This document shows positions 34,292-42,885 of a stretch of 64,000 bases of DNA, one piece after another. The DNA is from Flavobacteriales bacterium UBA7612. GTDB taxonomy: Bacteria; Bacteroidota; Bacteroidia; Flavobacteriales; Weeksellaceae. The notes under the pieces were generated by a model. The model was not told where the DNA came from, did not search any database, and saw only the letters and a program-made list of their open reading frames with translations. Position numbers and translations under genes: made by a program. The stretch's first letter is position 1. Each line of letters starts with the position of its first letter. The DNA lies in assembly GCA_002484335.1 (NCBI GenBank), contig DLJQ01000010.1:83703-147702 (forward strand), read 5' to 3'.

Positions 34292-35404
34292 TTATTTATT
34301 ATTAGGAGCAACTAGAGCGTTATCTGTAAGTTCATCTAATCTATTTATAGCTATTTTATCACCAGCTTTAACTCCCTTATTTACAAAATAGAATTCAGTG
34401 TTACCTCCAGATATATCAATTGGTAACATTTTTACTTTGTTATTTTTATCTAGTTTATAAATGAATAATTTATCCTGTATATCTTTTACAGCAGTTTTAG
34501 GTACTTGAATCACATTATCTACTTGTTGATGAAGAATAACTTTTGCTGTTGCTCCTGATCGTAATAAATTATTTGGATTAGAGAATACAGCCTTTAATTG
34601 AATACTCCCTGTATTTTTATCAAAATTACCACTGGCACTTTCTAATTTACCCTTGTTATCATAAGTAGAACCATCAGCTAATAATAATTCAATAGTATTA
34701 GTAATATTGTTCGAAGAGTTGATAAATCGATTATAAGAGATAAATTGAGCTTCATTCATAGAAAAATATACATTAACAGTATTGATATTTGATAAAGTAG
34801 TGAGTGCATTTGTATCACTAGCTCCAACTAAATTTCCAATTCTGTTAGGAATACGTCCTATGTAACCACTTATAGGAGCTTTTATATACGTAAAATCAGC
34901 ATTAATTTTTGATGTTCCTAAGGCTGCTTTTGCTTGAGCAACTTGTGCTAATGCTCCTTGATAATTTGCTTCAGCAGTTTTTAATTGAACATCAGAAACA
35001 ACATTTCCCTCTACCAAAGGTTTTAGTTTTTCAACCTCTAATTTTGTGTTTGCTAAGTTTGCTAATGCTACTTTAAGAGATGCATCACTATTCTTTACCT
35101 GTTCTTCATAAATAGTAGGTGTTATTCTGAATAAAGTTTGGCCTTGAGTAACATATTGACCTTCTTTTATATATACTTTTTCTAGATAACCATTTACTTG
35201 TGCTTTAATTTCTACATTATCTTGACCTTCTATACTTCCAGGATAAGCTGTAGGAATATCTACATTTTCTAATTTTAGTTGAATAAAGTCAGTAGGTAAT
35301 GCTGATACTTGAGATATATTTTCTTGTTCATTTTTGGATGTACAAGAAAATAATGATGTAGTTATAGAAAAAGATACTATCAAATATCCTACTTTGTAGT
35401 TCAT
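34292..35404 (-). CDS. RND efflux periplasmic adaptor
   Basis: A 370-residue membrane fusion protein with a lipoprotein signal (lipobox SLFSC). It contains a biotinyl-lipoyl-like region (VNGYLEKVYIKEGQYVTQGQTLF), a helical hairpin, its return strand (FTYIKAPISGYIGRIPNRIGNLV), and a beta-barrel/MP domain. It joins the pump to the outer-membrane channel. First gene of the minus-strand RND operon, 184 bases downstream of the SMR gene. Confidence 0.94.
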   Translation of the reverse strand: MNYKVGYLIVSFSITTSLFSCTSKNEQENISQVSALPTDFIQLKLENVDIPTAYPGSIEGQDNVEIKAQVNGYLEKVYIKEGQYVTQGQTLFRITPTIYEEQVKNSDASLKVALANLANTKLEVEKLKPLVEGNVVSDVQLKTAEANYQGALAQVAQAKAALGTSKINADFTYIKAPISGYIGRIPNRIGNLVGASDTNALTTLSNINTVNVYFSMNEAQFISYNRFINSSNNITNTIELLLADGSTYDNKGKLESASGNFDKNTGSIQLKAVFSNPNNLLRSGATAKVILHQQVDNVIQVPKTAVKDIQDKLFIYKLDKNNKVKMLPIDISGGNTEFYFVNKGVKAGDKIAINRLDELTDNALVAPNNK

Positions 35405-35588
35405 AATATTTTTATTTAATTATGTACAAAGTAAATTAGAGAAGTGAGCTTTTTAATTAAGAAATGGAGTGAAACGGAAATTTTTGAAGTTAAAACGTAA
35501 AATGAGAGGAATGAAAATTACTAAAATTATAACATAAAAGAGAATATTTTTTATTATAAACATTCATTCATAAACCAATGATTTGTTT

Positions 35589-35921
35589 TTAATGACCCGC
35601 AGATTTAGAAAAAACATTGATTATTATTACACCTATAACAATTAATAGAATACCTAAAATAGCAGGTAAGTCGAGTTTTTCTTTATAAACAAAATATCCG
35701 ACACAAGAAATAATTACAATTCCTACTGCAGACCATATTGCATAAGCTATGCCAATAGGAATTACTTTAATTGCTAAAGTTAAAAAGTAAAATGAAGATG
35801 ACATAGCAATAACAAAAATGATAGTTTGTATTGGTTTAGTAAAACCATTTGAAGCTTTCAAAAAAGAAGTAGCAATAGATTCACAAATAATAGCGCAAGC
35901 TAAAAAAAGATAATTTTTCAT
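35589..35921 (-). CDS. Small multidrug resistance (SMR) transporter
   Basis: A 110-residue four-helix inner-membrane protein of the EmrE type. The essential E14 in CAIICESIATSFLK is present, and the loop IPIGIAYAIWSAVGIV is the SMR signature. It functions as a dimer exporting small cations, or guanidinium in the Gdx branch. It starts 13 bases after the LytTR regulator, so it belongs to that operon and may be regulated with it. It lies directly upstream of one RND operon. Confidence 0.92.
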   Translation of the reverse strand: MKNYLFLACAIICESIATSFLKASNGFTKPIQTIIFVIAMSSSFYFLTLAIKVIPIGIAYAIWSAVGIVIISCVGYFVYKEKLDLPAILGILLIVIGVIIINVFSKSAGH

Positions 35922-35934
35922 GATTAATTATTTT

Positions 35935-36699
35935 TTAATAATCCATCCAAGATTTAAAAGAAGATGCTTTTTCTCTACTTATTAATATTTCTACTTCTGG
36001 ATGTTTTTTTAATTCAAGTTTTAATTTTCCATTAAAATGATTAAAAACATTTTTAACAGAATTAATATTTATAATAAATTGTCTATTAGCTCTAAAAAAT
36101 AATTTTGGATCTAATTGTTTTTCTAATTCTTCTAACGTTTGAGAAATAATTTCCGCTTTATCATTTGTTAAAAAAGCTTTATTAATCCCTAATTCTGTTT
36201 GAAAATACAATATATCTTCTGTTAAAAGGGTTGTATATCCGTCTTTTTTTGCTAAAAGAAATCGTTTCCTATAATCTTTAGGTTGGATGTAATTCAATAG
36301 CCCCTCGAAAGTAGCTCCTAAAATAGGAATGGTTTCAATAAAACTTTCATATTTTTTTAATGCAAATTCTAATTCTTCTTCTTCAATTGGTTTTAGTAAA
36401 TAATCAATACTATTGTATTTAAATGCTTTTACAGCATATTCATCATAAGCAGTTGTAAATATTACAGGGCTTTTTATTTCGTATTTGTTGAAGATTTCGA
36501 AACTTAAACCATCAGAAAGACGAATATCCATCATTATTAAATCAGGTGAAATATTTTTATTTAACCATTCTACGGTTGATGAAATAGAATCTTCTACACT
36601 TAAAATCTCAATATTTGGTCTCAAATGAAGTAATATTCTTTTCAATCGATCTGCATTTGGTTTCTCATCTTCTACAATAAGAATATTATTTATTTTCAT
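35935..36699 (-). CDS. LytTR-family response regulator
   Basis: A 254-residue cytoplasmic transcription factor. The receiver domain has acidic residues E10-E12, phospho-acceptor D58 (IMMDIRL) and KPIEEEEL. The C-terminal LytTR DNA-binding domain contains FLLAKKDGYTTLLTEDILYFQ and the RANRQFIININSV motif. Start ATG 36699 is preferred over one 18 bases upstream. It overlaps the sensor gene by 14 bases, so it pairs with that kinase. The neighbouring SMR and RND genes are the likely targets, by position only. Confidence 0.93.
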   Translation of the reverse strand: MKINNILIVEDEKPNADRLKRILLHLRPNIEILSVEDSISSTVEWLNKNISPDLIMMDIRLSDGLSFEIFNKYEIKSPVIFTTAYDEYAVKAFKYNSIDYLLKPIEEEELEFALKKYESFIETIPILGATFEGLLNYIQPKDYRKRFLLAKKDGYTTLLTEDILYFQTELGINKAFLTNDKAEIISQTLEELEKQLDPKLFFRANRQFIININSVKNVFNHFNGKLKLELKKHPEVEILISREKASSFKSWMDY

Positions 36700-37804
36700 A
36701 GAGAGGAATTTTTGCAATAAATTCTGTAGTTGTTTTGTTTATTATTGGCAATCTTTCACCAAGAAATTCAAATCTATTTATAATGTTTTGAATTCCAATG
36801 CCAGGTGATTCATTCTTATTTATAAGAGGAATTAAAATATTACTTACTACAAGATATTTATCTTCAGTCGTATATATATTTATTTTTAAAGGATTTAATT
36901 TTGAAGTTTGATTATGTTTTAAAGCATTTTCAACTAAAAATTGTAGAGCTAAAGGAGGAATAAGATATTCTTTAAATTTTTCATGAATAGTAATTTCAAA
37001 ATTAACACCTTCACCAATTCTTTTAGTTGTAAGGTAGATGTAAGAATGCAAGAATTTTAATTCTTCCTTTAATGTTATGACATCTTTTTTTGAGTTAACA
37101 AGCAGATAACGATATACTTTTGCAAAACTTTCAGAATATTCATAACCCAGTTGTTGATCTTCTAAAATTAATTCTGATAAAACACTTAGATTATTAAAAA
37201 TAAAATGAGGATCAATTTGTAATTTTAATGCTTGTAATTCAGCAGACATAGCTGCTCGTTTATGTTCAGAAGCTTTTAGTTTATGTTCACTAACTTGTAT
37301 TACTGTTTCTTTCCAACTTTTTAAAAGAAAATCAATTGTATTAAAAGTACTAATCAATAAAGCAATTACAATATTTGTAGCAATCCATTGTCCAAGTAAA
37401 GAATATTCTTTTCGAACATCTAATTTTGGTAAGTCATGACAGATATCTTCGAAAAATGAATTAATTATTAGTACAATTAATATACTTCCTATAATTTGAA
37501 GTGTACATTGTATTAATAAATGTTTTATAGTTCTGTTATCCCAAGGAAGATATTTATTTAAAAAATGATCAATATAAATACTGACTTCAGAGATTATAAT
37601 TGAAAAAAATAATCCCCAAAGAAATTCATTAAAAACATTTTTAAAGGGCATCTTTAAATAATCTGACCAAATAGGATCAAGAGGATCCATCAAATAAACA
37701 AAAACATAAAAAGTAATAATAGCAACAGTCCATATTATCAATCTTTTTTTAGCAAAGCTTGTAAATTTATTTTCTGATGATAATATTGTATTGTATGTAT
37801 TCAT
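36686..37804 (-). CDS. LytS-like sensor histidine kinase
   Basis: A 372-residue inner-membrane kinase. Four transmembrane segments (about 22-38, 60-78, 97-118, 140-158) precede a short coiled region and the His_kinase/HATPase pair. The phospho-acceptor is H200 in LQIDPHFIFNNLSVLSEL, and the N-box is LQFLVENALKHN. There is no large extracytoplasmic sensor domain, so the signal is probably sensed within the membrane. First gene of the sensor-regulator-SMR operon, divergent from the gene at 38030. Confidence 0.93.
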   Translation of the reverse strand: MNTYNTILSSENKFTSFAKKRLIIWTVAIITFYVFVYLMDPLDPIWSDYLKMPFKNVFNEFLWGLFFSIIISEVSIYIDHFLNKYLPWDNRTIKHLLIQCTLQIIGSILIVLIINSFFEDICHDLPKLDVRKEYSLLGQWIATNIVIALLISTFNTIDFLLKSWKETVIQVSEHKLKASEHKRAAMSAELQALKLQIDPHFIFNNLSVLSELILEDQQLGYEYSESFAKVYRYLLVNSKKDVITLKEELKFLHSYIYLTTKRIGEGVNFEITIHEKFKEYLIPPLALQFLVENALKHNQTSKLNPLKINIYTTEDKYLVVSNILIPLINKNESPGIGIQNIINRFEFLGERLPIINKTTTEFIAKIPLYENK

Positions 37805-38029
37805 TATAATTTAATAGGTCAGAATTATTAATGTAAATATAGAAATTGATTTATGAATAATTGTTTCATTTTATATTGAGCCTGCAAAAAATAAGCTTGA
37901 AGTGTCATATTTTATTTTTGAAATGATTTTAATAAATAGTCTTTTTTTAAAATATTTAAATTATTTAACTTTATTTTAAGCTAATATGTTTTGTTTATTT
38001 TTCTTCTTTTTAGTTATTTTGTTGACTGA

Positions 38030-38494
38030 ATGAAAAAGAATTTTAGAAAATATTTGTTTATTTTATCACTCGTGATGCTTGCCATAGTAAATTGGCATCT
38101 CGAGATTTCACATTTTAAGAATGTGAACGATAATCTTACGCAAAGAAGTTTTTCTAAATTTCAAGGTTTTTTCGATTCTAGTACTTCGACGTTTCAATTA
38201 CAAAATACTTTTACAAACTGTAAAACTAATACCCATACTCAATATAAGAATTCTTATATTGATCGTCATCACTCTAATACTGAATTTTTAGAGAATGAAA
38301 CTGAAATAGAAGATTCTAACATCCTTCCAAGAAGAGATGTGGATATTTTCTTCAAAACAAATGTATGGAAAGTATTGTTTGCATTTTTGAATGACTTTTA
38401 TAGTCAACAAAGTGCAGTTTTTCTTACACACAATCTTTCTATCAACAAATCAACTGATGGTCTATACATAGAGTATAGAGTTTTCAGAATATGA
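38030..38494 (+). CDS. Unrecognised 154-residue membrane-anchored protein
   Basis: I recognise no family. One N-terminal hydrophobic segment (residues 9-24) is either an uncleaved anchor or signal, followed by a polar region rich in Thr, Asn and His (TNCKTNTHTQ, DRHHSNTE) and a conserved-looking helical C terminus (VWKVLFAFLNDFYSQQSAVF). It precedes an RND operon by 114 bases in the same direction and diverges from a sensor kinase, so it could be an efflux-accessory or leader gene. This is inference from position only. Confidence 0.55.
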   Translation: MKKNFRKYLFILSLVMLAIVNWHLEISHFKNVNDNLTQRSFSKFQGFFDSSTSTFQLQNTFTNCKTNTHTQYKNSYIDRHHSNTEFLENETEIEDSNILPRRDVDIFFKTNVWKVLFAFLNDFYSQQSAVFLTHNLSINKSTDGLYIEYRVFRI

Positions 38495-38528
38495 TTTAAA
38501 CAACTTTTATTTCAGTAAAAAGTTTACA

Positions 38529-38550
38529 GTGTTCGTAAAGTTACGATCAC
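38529..38550 (+). promoter_or_regulatory. Inverted repeat before the second RND operon
   Basis: Arms GTGTTCGTAA / TTACGATCAC pair except for one T-T mismatch, around an AG centre. It lies 58 bases before the adaptor start. No T tract follows, so an operator or leader structure is more likely than a terminator. No regulator gene is adjacent except the LytTR pair. Confidence 0.4.
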
Positions 38551-38608
38551 CAAAAAATTATTTTCAAAAAAAATTATCATTAAAAACTATTGTTAAATAA
38601 TTATCACT

Positions 38609-39694
38609 ATGGTTAAGAAAAGCCTTATGGTCGTAAGTGTTTGTGCTTCATTATTTTTTGTAAGTTGCAACTCTGGTAAAGAAAAAAAAGAAGCTCCAGT
38701 GGAGTTTAAAGTTACAAGTCCTTTAGTACAGGATACTTTGATTGATAAAAACTATGTAGCTCAAATTCGTTCAATCAATCATATTGAATTGAGAGCTCAG
38801 GAACGTGGTTACATTCAGAACATTTATGTAGATGAAGGTCAATTTGTAAAAAAAGGACAATTATTATTTAAAATAATGCCTAATTTATATCAAGCAGATG
38901 TAAATAAAACAAAAGCAGAAGCTAGATATGCAGAAATAGAATATAATAATACAAAAAGTTTATCTGAAAAGGATATCGTTGCTCCTCAAGAAATGGCAAT
39001 GGCTAAAGCTAAATTAGAAAAAGCAAGAGCTGAGGTTTCAGAATCAAGTACACATCTTCAATTCACTGATGTTAGAGCTCCTTTTGATGGAATTGTAGGT
39101 AGATTTCATGTAAGAAAAGGAAGTTTAGTAGATGATGGAGACTTATTAACAGAATTATCAGATAACAGTAAAATGTGGGTTTACTTCAATGTTCCAGAAG
39201 CAGAGTATTTAAACCAAATGAATCATAAAAGTGATGATGGTTTCTTACATGTAAAACTTCAGCTAGCGAATGGAGAAATGTACAAAAGAGATGGTATTGT
39301 TGAAACAATTGAATCAGATTTCAATAATGAAACTGGTAATATTGCATACAGAGCAACTTTCTTGAATCCAGAAAAACTTTTACGTTATGGAGAAACAGGA
39401 AATATTGTTATTACAACTCCATACCCACACGCAATTATGATTCCTCAAAAAGCTACATTCGAAGAATTAGATAAAAAATATGTTTATGTTATTACTAAAG
39501 ATAACGTAGTAAAATCAAGAGAAGTTACAGTTGCTGCTGAATTACCACACATATATATAATTTCTAAAGGATTAGCACAAGGAGATAGAATTTTATTAGA
39601 AGGGTTGAGAATGGTTCAAGAGAATCAAAAAATATCTTCTAAATTCTTAGATCCTAAAAAAGTAATGTCTGATTTAGAATTATATTCTGAATAA
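38609..39694 (+). CDS. RND efflux periplasmic adaptor
   Basis: A 361-residue membrane fusion lipoprotein (lipobox LFFVSC). It has the lipoyl-like half RGYIQNIYVDEGQFVKKGQLLF, an alpha-hairpin and the return FTDVRAPFDGIVGRFHVRKGSLV, then the barrel and MP domains. It begins an adaptor-pump-channel operon on the plus strand, 11 bases before the pump. It is clearly diverged from the adaptor at 34292-35404, so the two cassettes are not a recent duplication. Confidence 0.94.
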   Translation: MVKKSLMVVSVCASLFFVSCNSGKEKKEAPVEFKVTSPLVQDTLIDKNYVAQIRSINHIELRAQERGYIQNIYVDEGQFVKKGQLLFKIMPNLYQADVNKTKAEARYAEIEYNNTKSLSEKDIVAPQEMAMAKAKLEKARAEVSESSTHLQFTDVRAPFDGIVGRFHVRKGSLVDDGDLLTELSDNSKMWVYFNVPEAEYLNQMNHKSDDGFLHVKLQLANGEMYKRDGIVETIESDFNNETGNIAYRATFLNPEKLLRYGETGNIVITTPYPHAIMIPQKATFEELDKKYVYVITKDNVVKSREVTVAAELPHIYIISKGLAQGDRILLEGLRMVQENQKISSKFLDPKKVMSDLELYSE

Positions 39695-39705
39695 AACCGA
39701 TTAAT

Positions 39706-42700
39706 ATGTTTAAAAAAATAATACATCGACCGGTTTTTGCGATTGTAATATCGGTCATTATAGTCTTCGTTGGTTTACTTGCTATTGAGCAGTTACCAAC
39801 CGAACAGTTTCCTCAAATTGCTCCAACAACAGTATCTGTGTCTATTGCATATCCTGGAGCGAGTTCTGAGGTATTAGTAAAATCATCTTTGATTACCATA
39901 GAAAATGCCATTAATGGTGTACAAGGAATGAGATATATGACAACAGATGCTACCAGTGCTGGGGAAGCAACTTTGAGTGTAATCTTTGATCCAGGTACCG
40001 ACTCCAATATGGCAACCGTTTTGGTTAAAACCAGAGTGGATCAGGTAATGTCATTACTACCTGAACTTGTACAAAAAGAAGGGGTTATTGTGCAACCTGT
40101 ACAGCCAAGTATGTTAATGTACGTTAACCTTTACAGTACAAATAAAAGTATGGATGAAAAATTTCTTTACAATTATGCTACTGTAAATGTTATACCAGAG
40201 GTTAACCGTATTCCTGGTATTGCAAGATCTCAAATTTTAGGAATGAGAAGATATGCAATGCGTATTTGGTTAAATCCTGAAAGAATGAGAGCTTATGATA
40301 TTTCGGTTGAAGAAGTAACTAAAGCGGTAGGAGAACAAAGTATCATTGGACGACCTGGTCGTTTAGGACAAAGTTCTGGTATTGCTGCTCAATCATTAGA
40401 ATATGTACTTACTTACAAAGGTCAATATACAACTCCTGAAGAATATGGTAATATTATCATAAGAGCAAACGCTCAAGGTGAAAACCTAAAACTAAAAGAT
40501 ATTGCAAAAGTTGAATTAGGAAGTGAATTCTTCGATATTTATTCAAACTTAGATGGTCACCCATCAGCATCAATTGTAATGAAACAAAATTATGGAAGTA
40601 ATGCGAGTGATGTAATTAAAGGAATTAAAGAAAAAATGGAGGAACTTAAAAAAGATTTCCCTCCAGGAGTTGATTATAAAATTAGTTATGACGTTTCTAA
40701 ATTCTTAGATGCTTCTGTAGAACAAGTAGTTCATACATTAAGAGATGCATTTATATTAGTTGCAATAGTTGTATTTATTTTCTTAGGGGATTGGCGTTCT
40801 ACATTAATTCCTATTATAGCTGTACCAGTTTCATTAATTGGAGCTTTCTTCATTATGAAAGCATGTGGTCTAACAATAAATCTTGTAACACTATTTGCCC
40901 TCGTACTTGCAATTGGTATTGTTGTCGATGACGCGATTGTTGTTGTGGAAGCTGTACACGCCAAGATGGAGGAGAAGAATTTATCTCCATTTAAAGCTGT
41001 ACAAGAAGTAATGGGAGAAATTTCTGGTGCGATTATAGCAATTACAGCAGTAATGGTATCTGTATTTTTACCAATATCATTCATGTCAGGACCAGTTGGT
41101 ACATTCTTTAGACAGTTTTCTATTACAATGGCTAGTTCTATTGTTATTTCTGCACTTATTGCACTTACATTAACACCAGTATTGTGTGCAATGTTGTTGA
41201 AGAACAATCATGGTAAACCAAAGAAAGTTACTTTGTTCACAAGATTTATGGATAGCTTCAATAGAGGTTTTGATAAATTAACAGGTGTTTATGCATCTTT
41301 ATTACGTAAAATTGTTAACAGAAGATTTGTAACTTGGACTGTACTTCTTATTTTCTGTGCTGGTATATTTTATGTGAGTAAAGTATTACCAGGAGGTTTC
41401 ATTCCTACAGAGGATCAAGGAACAATTTATGCAATTATCCAAACACCTCCAGGTTCAACATTAGAACAAACAAATAAAGTATCTAGAGCTTTACAGGGAA
41501 TAGCAGAAAAAATAGAAGGAGTAGAAACAGTTTCTTCATTAGCTGGTTACGAGATTATGACAGAAGGTAGGGGATCAAATGCTGGTACGTGTTTGATTAA
41601 CTTAAAGCCTTGGGATGAAAGAACTCATGATGTAAAACAGGTGATGGAAGAATTAGAAGAAAAATCTAAAGGTTTAGGAGCTACAATAGAATTCTTTGAG
41701 CCACCAGCAGTTCCTGGTTTTGGTTCATCAGGAGGTTTCTCTATGCGTTTATTAGATATGAATAAAGAAACTGATTATCAGGATTTTGATAAGGTTAATA
41801 AAAATTTCATGGCTGAATTAAAGAAACGTAAAGAACTAACTGGTGTATTTACATTCTTTGCAGCTAACTATCCACAATATGAATTAGTTTTTGATAACGC
41901 AGCAGCAATGCAGAAAGGGGTGTCAATCGGTAAAGCGATGGATAACTTAAATATCTTAATAGGTAGTACATATGATCAAGGTTTCATCCGTTTTGGACAA
42001 TTTTTTAAAGTGTATGTTCAAGCATCACCAGAATTTAGAAAATTACCAACTGATGTTATGAAGCTTTATGTGAAAAATGACCGTGATGAAATGGTACCTT
42101 ATTCATCATTCATGACAATGAAGAAGAAACAAGGTCCTAATGAGATTACACGTTATAACATGTACAATTCTGCTGCAATTAGAGGTTTACCAGCTGATGG
42201 GTATACAACAGCTGATGCAATTAAAGCAATAAACGAAACAGCAGCAGCAACTTTACCTCATGGTTATAAAGTAGCTTGGGAAGGTTTATCGTATGATGAG
42301 TCGAGAAGAGGAAATGAAGCAATTTATATTTTCATTGTAGTATTAGTATTCGTTTATTTAGTATTAGCTGCACAATATGAGAGTTTCATTATGCCATTAG
42401 CTGTAATTACATCTTTACCAGTAGGTATATTTGGTTCATTCTTCCTATTGAAAGCAATGGGATTAGAAAATGATATTTATGCTCAGGTAGGACTTATTAT
42501 GCTTGTTGGTTTATTAGGTAAAAATGCCGTACTGATTGTAGAGTTTGCTGTACAAAGAAGACAAGAAGGCTTGTCTATTTTTGAAGCAGCTATTGAAGGA
42601 GCTCAAGTTCGTTTCCGTCCTATCTTAATGACATCATTTGCATTCGTAGCAGGTATGATACCATTAGTTTTAGCACATGGAGCAGGTGCAATTGGTAACC

Positions 42701-42885
42701 ATACAATTGGTGCTTCTGCAATGGGAGGTATGATTTTCGGTACAGTATTCGGTATTATAATCATTCCTGGATTGTACTACATATTTGCTAAATGGGCAGA
42801 TGGTAGAAAAATGTTACAAGATGGTAGCGACCAACATGAAGAGGAAGAATCACCACTAAGCGAAGACATTATTCATTATGATTAA
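39706..42885 (+). CDS. RND multidrug efflux pump (HAE1 family)
   Basis: A 1059-residue AcrB-type inner-membrane pump. The proton-relay pair is in GIVVDDAIVVVEAVHAKMEE; the second half contains GLLGKNAVLIVEFAVQRR and AQVRFRPILMTSFAF. Its periplasmic porter region has the FIPTEDQG strand and FGQFFKVYVQ. The usual 12-helix plan is inferred. It ends with an acidic tail (EEEESPLSED). The downstream channel gene starts inside its last codons. Confidence 0.95.
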   Translation: MFKKIIHRPVFAIVISVIIVFVGLLAIEQLPTEQFPQIAPTTVSVSIAYPGASSEVLVKSSLITIENAINGVQGMRYMTTDATSAGEATLSVIFDPGTDSNMATVLVKTRVDQVMSLLPELVQKEGVIVQPVQPSMLMYVNLYSTNKSMDEKFLYNYATVNVIPEVNRIPGIARSQILGMRRYAMRIWLNPERMRAYDISVEEVTKAVGEQSIIGRPGRLGQSSGIAAQSLEYVLTYKGQYTTPEEYGNIIIRANAQGENLKLKDIAKVELGSEFFDIYSNLDGHPSASIVMKQNYGSNASDVIKGIKEKMEELKKDFPPGVDYKISYDVSKFLDASVEQVVHTLRDAFILVAIVVFIFLGDWRSTLIPIIAVPVSLIGAFFIMKACGLTINLVTLFALVLAIGIVVDDAIVVVEAVHAKMEEKNLSPFKAVQEVMGEISGAIIAITAVMVSVFLPISFMSGPVGTFFRQFSITMASSIVISALIALTLTPVLCAMLLKNNHGKPKKVTLFTRFMDSFNRGFDKLTGVYASLLRKIVNRRFVTWTVLLIFCAGIFYVSKVLPGGFIPTEDQGTIYAIIQTPPGSTLEQTNKVSRALQGIAEKIEGVETVSSLAGYEIMTEGRGSNAGTCLINLKPWDERTHDVKQVMEELEEKSKGLGATIEFFEPPAVPGFGSSGGFSMRLLDMNKETDYQDFDKVNKNFMAELKKRKELTGVFTFFAANYPQYELVFDNAAAMQKGVSIGKAMDNLNILIGSTYDQGFIRFGQFFKVYVQASPEFRKLPTDVMKLYVKNDRDEMVPYSSFMTMKKKQGPNEITRYNMYNSAAIRGLPADGYTTADAIKAINETAAATLPHGYKVAWEGLSYDESRRGNEAIYIFIVVLVFVYLVLAAQYESFIMPLAVITSLPVGIFGSFFLLKAMGLENDIYAQVGLIMLVGLLGKNAVLIVEFAVQRRQEGLSIFEAAIEGAQVRFRPILMTSFAFVAGMIPLVLAHGAGAIGNHTIGASAMGGMIFGTVFGIIIIPGLYYIFAKWADGRKMLQDGSDQHEEEESPLSEDIIHYD

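Noticed and set aside
38526..38550. LytTR binding site before the second RND operon
   Set aside because: LytTR sites are direct repeats about 21 bases apart; here there is an inverted repeat and no such spacing.
40731..41207. Long open frame antisense to the RND pump gene
   Set aside because: It mirrors the strongly conserved pump coding sequence on the other strand, has low-complexity composition and no family match.
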